Part shown: piece by piece, positions 7,295 through 8,904 of the stretch
Numbering within the stretch: position 1 is the stretch's first letter
Layout of the letters: every line of letters starts with the position of its first letter
NCBI GenBank assembly: GCA_017958845.1
Contig: JAGDBW010000163.1
Span: forward strand, 1 to 8,904
Length of the DNA: 8,904 nt
Source of the DNA: Clostridia bacterium
GTDB lineage: Bacteria; Bacillota; Clostridia; Oscillospirales; CAG-272
Direction: 5' to 3'
Notes under the pieces: model-generated
Seen by the model: only the letters and a program-made list of their open reading frames with translations
What the model was told of the DNA's origin: nothing
Database searches by the model: none
Made by a program: the position numbers and the translations under genes

Positions 7295-7306
7295 AAACGG
7301 TCCGAG

Positions 7307-7608
7307 CCGATGATCGGAGAGAACCATACGCTTCTTTTTTGAAGTATCCTTTACACGCGCGTCCCGGGTTCGGCGCTCCGGACAGGCTTCCCTGCGGCAC
7401 ACTGAACGGACTGCTTAATGCTGCTTGGTTCCCCACCTGACATGGTTCGCAGCTTTCAGTCGCACAGGACCCATCCTTCGACACGCGTCCGCCGGCGCTG
7501 TCCGCACAAAGGACCCCCTGAAAGAAACATCACCCCTGCTACAGCGGATTTCAGGTACAAGGTACCGCTACCACCCCGGCTAGTATGGTCCTTTCCGGTC
7601 ATCGGATC
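7307..7608 (-). ncRNA. ffs: Large (Bacillus-type) signal recognition particle RNA
   Basis: This RNA is the scaffold of the signal recognition particle, which binds Ffh and directs membrane and secreted proteins to the translocon. Reading the minus strand, domain IV is clear: ACCATGTCAGG, a GGAA tetraloop (7432-7429) and AAGCAGCATTAAGC. The 5' part has an Alu-type domain with AGCGGTACCTTGTACCTG and ATCCGCT, close to the B. subtilis scRNA as remembered. The two ends (7605-7583 and 7329-7307) can form a 23-position terminal helix with two mismatches and one G-U pair. A middle helix pairs TCCTTTGTGCG with CGCGTGTAAAGGA with three G-U pairs. The start is set by the promoter at 7615-7643; the 3' end is inferred from the helix and may be off by several bases. 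Location just upstream of dnaX matches B. subtilis scr. Confidence 0.93.
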
Positions 7609-7614
7609 AAGTAT

Positions 7615-7643
7615 AGTATAACAGAAAAGCGCCCCGAATGCAA
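7615..7643 (-). promoter_or_regulatory. SRP RNA promoter
   Basis: On the minus strand the -35 TTGCAT (7643-7638), a 17-base spacer and the -10 TATACT (7620-7615), with TGT just upstream as an extended -10, predict a start at about 7608. That start coincides with the 5' end of the terminal helix of the RNA. The -35 box lies inside the descending arm of the upstream gene's terminator. With no other promoter seen before dnaX, it may also feed the dnaX-ybaB-recR operon by read-through. Confidence 0.82.
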
Positions 7644-7685
7644 GAGCAATATATAAAGTAAAAGAATAATTTGCGAGCGGGGCGC
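7629..7685 (-). terminator. Terminator of the SDR gene, overlapping the SRP RNA promoter
   Basis: On the minus strand GCGCCCCG-CTC-GCAA (7685-7671) and TTGC-ATT-CGGGGCGC (7643-7629) pair as 8 GC-rich base pairs, a 3x3 internal loop and 4 more pairs. The loop is a 27-base AT-rich stretch. TTTTCTGTT follows. It starts 6 bases after the stop codon of the reductase. The long loop is unusual, but the arms and T-rich tail fit an intrinsic terminator. Confidence 0.6.
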
Positions 7686-7691
7686 GCGGGG

Positions 7692-8405
7692 TCAGGTGAT
7701 GACGAATCCGCCGTTGGGGCTGATGACCTGGCCGGTCAGGAAGGTATCGTCGCGCACCAGATACAGCGCCAGCCCGGCGACTTCGTCCGGGGTGCCCATG
7801 CGGCCGAGAGGCGTGTCGTGGCACAACTCCTCGCGGGTTTCCGCAGGCAGGGCGGCGTTCATGTCCGTGTCGATGACGCCGGGGGCGATGCAGTTGACGC
7901 GGATGCCGGAGGGACCGACCTCTTTGGCGAGTGCTTTGGTCATGCCGATAAGCCCCGCTTTGGTGGTGGAGTACAGCACTTCGCAGGCGGAGCCGACCAT
8001 CCCCCACACGGAGGAGACGTTGAGGATCGTGCCGCTGCCGCGTCGGATCATCTCGGGCAGGACCTCGCGGATGCAAAAGAAGGGCGCGCGCAGATTGACC
8101 GCTACCGTCTGCTCCCAGAGCGGCGTGTCAACGTCCTGAAAAAGCTGGAAGGAGGAGACGCCGGCGCAGTTGATGAGGGCGTCGACGGGACCGTGACGCT
8201 CTCTCGCAAGGCGGAACGCCTCGCGCACGGCCGCCTCGTCCGTACCGTCCGCGCACAGAGCCAAAGCGCCCGTGCGGCGCGCAAAATCCTGCGCCCCGGC
8301 GCTCGTACGGTAGGTAAAGGATACGGCATATCCCGCGTCGCGGAAACGGCGGACCATCGCCGCTCCGATCCCGCGGGATCCGCCGGTCACGAAAACATGC
8401 GCCAT
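7692..8405 (-). CDS. SDR-family reductase, FabG-like, resembling YmfI (EF-P 5-aminopentanone reductase)
   Basis: This 237-residue classical short-chain dehydrogenase has the nucleotide-binding motif TGGSRGIG (7-14), NCAG (79-82), and the catalytic tetrad N104, S132, Y145 and K149 (YSTTK). It also has the PG motif APGVIDTDMN and the C-terminal TGQVISPNGG. R33 after the second strand suggests NADPH preference. The stretch NVSSVWGMVGSACEVLYS and the SPNGG ending resemble B. subtilis YmfI, reported to reduce a 5-aminopentanonyl group on elongation factor P. Generic 3-oxoacyl-ACP reductase is the alternative, and no acyl-carrier or EF-P gene is nearby to decide. The start at 8405 is preferred over an ATG at 8522, because AAAGGAG lies 7 bases upstream of it and the promoter at 8462-8489 lies downstream of 8522. 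It appears monocistronic, with its own promoter and terminator. Confidence 0.9.
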   Translation of the reverse strand: MAHVFVTGGSRGIGAAMVRRFRDAGYAVSFTYRTSAGAQDFARRTGALALCADGTDEAAVREAFRLARERHGPVDALINCAGVSSFQLFQDVDTPLWEQTVAVNLRAPFFCIREVLPEMIRRGSGTILNVSSVWGMVGSACEVLYSTTKAGLIGMTKALAKEVGPSGIRVNCIAPGVIDTDMNAALPAETREELCHDTPLGRMGTPDEVAGLALYLVRDDTFLTGQVISPNGGFVIT

Positions 8406-8412
8406 GACGCTG

Positions 8413-8419
8413 CTCCTTT
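8413..8419 (-). promoter_or_regulatory. Ribosome binding site that fixes the SDR start
   Basis: AAAGGAG on the minus strand is seven bases upstream of the ATG at 8405. It is a near-perfect Shine-Dalgarno sequence and decides against the longer frame opening at 8522. Confidence 0.88.
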
Positions 8420-8461
8420 GGTCGTTTGTGTTTTGTTTGCGGTGGTAAGACCGGTAAGATG

Positions 8462-8489
8462 AGTATATCATATTATTTTGAAGTGTCAA
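8462..8489 (-). promoter_or_regulatory. Near-consensus promoter of the SDR gene
   Basis: On the minus strand a perfect -35 TTGACA (8489-8484), a 16-base spacer and TATACT (8467-8462) with TGA upstream (extended -10) form one of the best promoters in the window. Transcription should start near 8455, giving a 50-base leader. Confidence 0.85.
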
Positions 8490-8532
8490 GACGCGGAGAC
8501 GGATTTCGCTGTCTTTCGGCACGCGCTTTTTT

Positions 8533-8538
8533 TATAAT
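8533..8538 (+). promoter_or_regulatory. Likely -10 box of the gene starting at 8569
   Basis: A perfect TATAAT follows a run of T. The expected -35 position (about 8510-8515, TGTCTT) is a poor match, so the promoter may need an activator or another sigma factor. The predicted start near 8545 leaves a 24-base leader carrying AAAGGGGGG before the GTG. Confidence 0.5.
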
Positions 8539-8568
8539 GGGCGCAGGACGAAAGAAAGGGGGGATATC

Positions 8569-8904
8569 GTGATCTATATCGTCGATCGGACGCCGGAGAG
8601 GGCGGAATGCTGGCGGCAGATCCTGCGCAGACAGATGCTCTTTGCCAGGGTGGTGCCGTGGTCGGAACTCTCCCCCGCCCCGGATGCGCGGGTGAGGGGA
8701 TGCGCGCCGACGGACGCGGAGGCCGTCCTGCTCTCGACGGCCGGCTGTTCTGCCTCGGACGCGGAAACGGTCAGGCGCTGTTTTTCTGTCCGGCCGCTCT
8801 GCCCGACGCCGGAGGAGGTTTTTGTCCCTTCTTTCGGCTCGATCGATCGCCCGAACGCGCCGGAAGAGGGAGCGGAGACGGGGATCCTGCGCTGCCCGGA
8901 CAGC
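8569..8904 (+). CDS. Hypothetical protein, 5' part only, possible receiver-like N-terminus
   Basis: An open frame runs from GTG at 8569 to the window edge, 112 codons without a stop. AAAGGGGGG at 8555-8563 precedes it and TATAAT lies 31 bases upstream. No in-frame ATG or earlier start exists near the promoter. The protein begins (M)IYIVDRTPERAECWRQIL and later reads EAVLLSTAGCSASDAETVRR. A strand-helix-strand pattern opening with IYIVD recalls a response-regulator receiver fold, but the usual acidic pair and phosphoacceptor aspartate are not evident, so this is only a hint. It is rich in Cys (6 in 112). No family is recognised, and the rest of the gene lies outside the window. The coding call rests on the ribosome site, the open frame and the divergent layout with the SDR gene. 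Confidence 0.6.
   Translation, partial: MIYIVDRTPERAECWRQILRRQMLFARVVPWSELSPAPDARVRGCAPTDAEAVLLSTAGCSASDAETVRRCFSVRPLCPTPEEVFVPSFGSIDRPNAPEEGAETGILRCPDS

Noticed and set aside
7281..7621. Small open frames on both strands between dnaX and the SDR gene
   Set aside because: They fall in the SRP RNA gene, whose conserved domain IV and terminal helix explain the sequence.
8406..8522. Longer N-terminus for the SDR protein starting at 8522
   Set aside because: The near-consensus promoter (8462-8489) lies downstream of that ATG, the extra 39 residues precede the Rossmann strand without similarity, and AAAGGAG marks the ATG at 8405.

Overview
This is an 8.9 kb chromosomal window from a GC-rich, spore-former-lineage member of the Bacillota (Firmicutes), probably a Clostridia-type gut or anaerobe genome. 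Three things point there. A complete Spo0A sporulation master regulator is present. A large SRP RNA with an Alu domain, of the Bacillus scRNA type, is present instead of the short 4.5S RNA. The order SRP RNA - dnaX - ybaB - recR is the same as in Bacillus subtilis. No genus can be named from the sequence. No transposon, integrase, CRISPR array, tRNA or rRNA is visible.

Layout, left to right. Positions 21-2351 (minus) hold a complete, leaderless GH95-type alpha-L-fucosidase. Positions 2352-2645 are a divergent intergenic region with a good vegetative promoter for each side and a perfect small palindrome. Positions 2646-3431 (plus) hold spo0A. A bidirectional terminator at 3501-3523 separates spo0A from a convergent minus-strand operon. 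Read in its own direction, that operon is SRP RNA (about 7608 to 7307), dnaX (7210-5621), ybaB (5582-5229), recR (5229-4630) and a membrane-anchored ComEC-like metallo-beta-lactamase-fold protein (4614-3532). Upstream lies a minus-strand SDR reductase (8405-7692) resembling the YmfI/FabG group. Its terminator stem physically contains the -35 box of the SRP RNA promoter. A plus-strand gene of unknown function starts divergently at 8569 and runs off the window.

How the genes work together: the central block is a housekeeping unit for protein targeting (SRP RNA), replication (clamp loader subunit), nucleoid or DNA binding (YbaB) and recombination repair (RecR). A surface-tethered DNA-uptake-like hydrolase domain is appended at the end. 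The fucosidase and the reductase are independent single-gene units. Most of the window is ordinary core genome. The observations most worth checking are the promoter-in-terminator arrangement, an E. coli-like A AAA AAG slippery heptamer in dnaX, the ComEC-like tail gene of the recR operon, a receiver domain in Spo0A with an altered phosphorylation loop, and extended -10 (TGn) elements at all four well-formed promoters.
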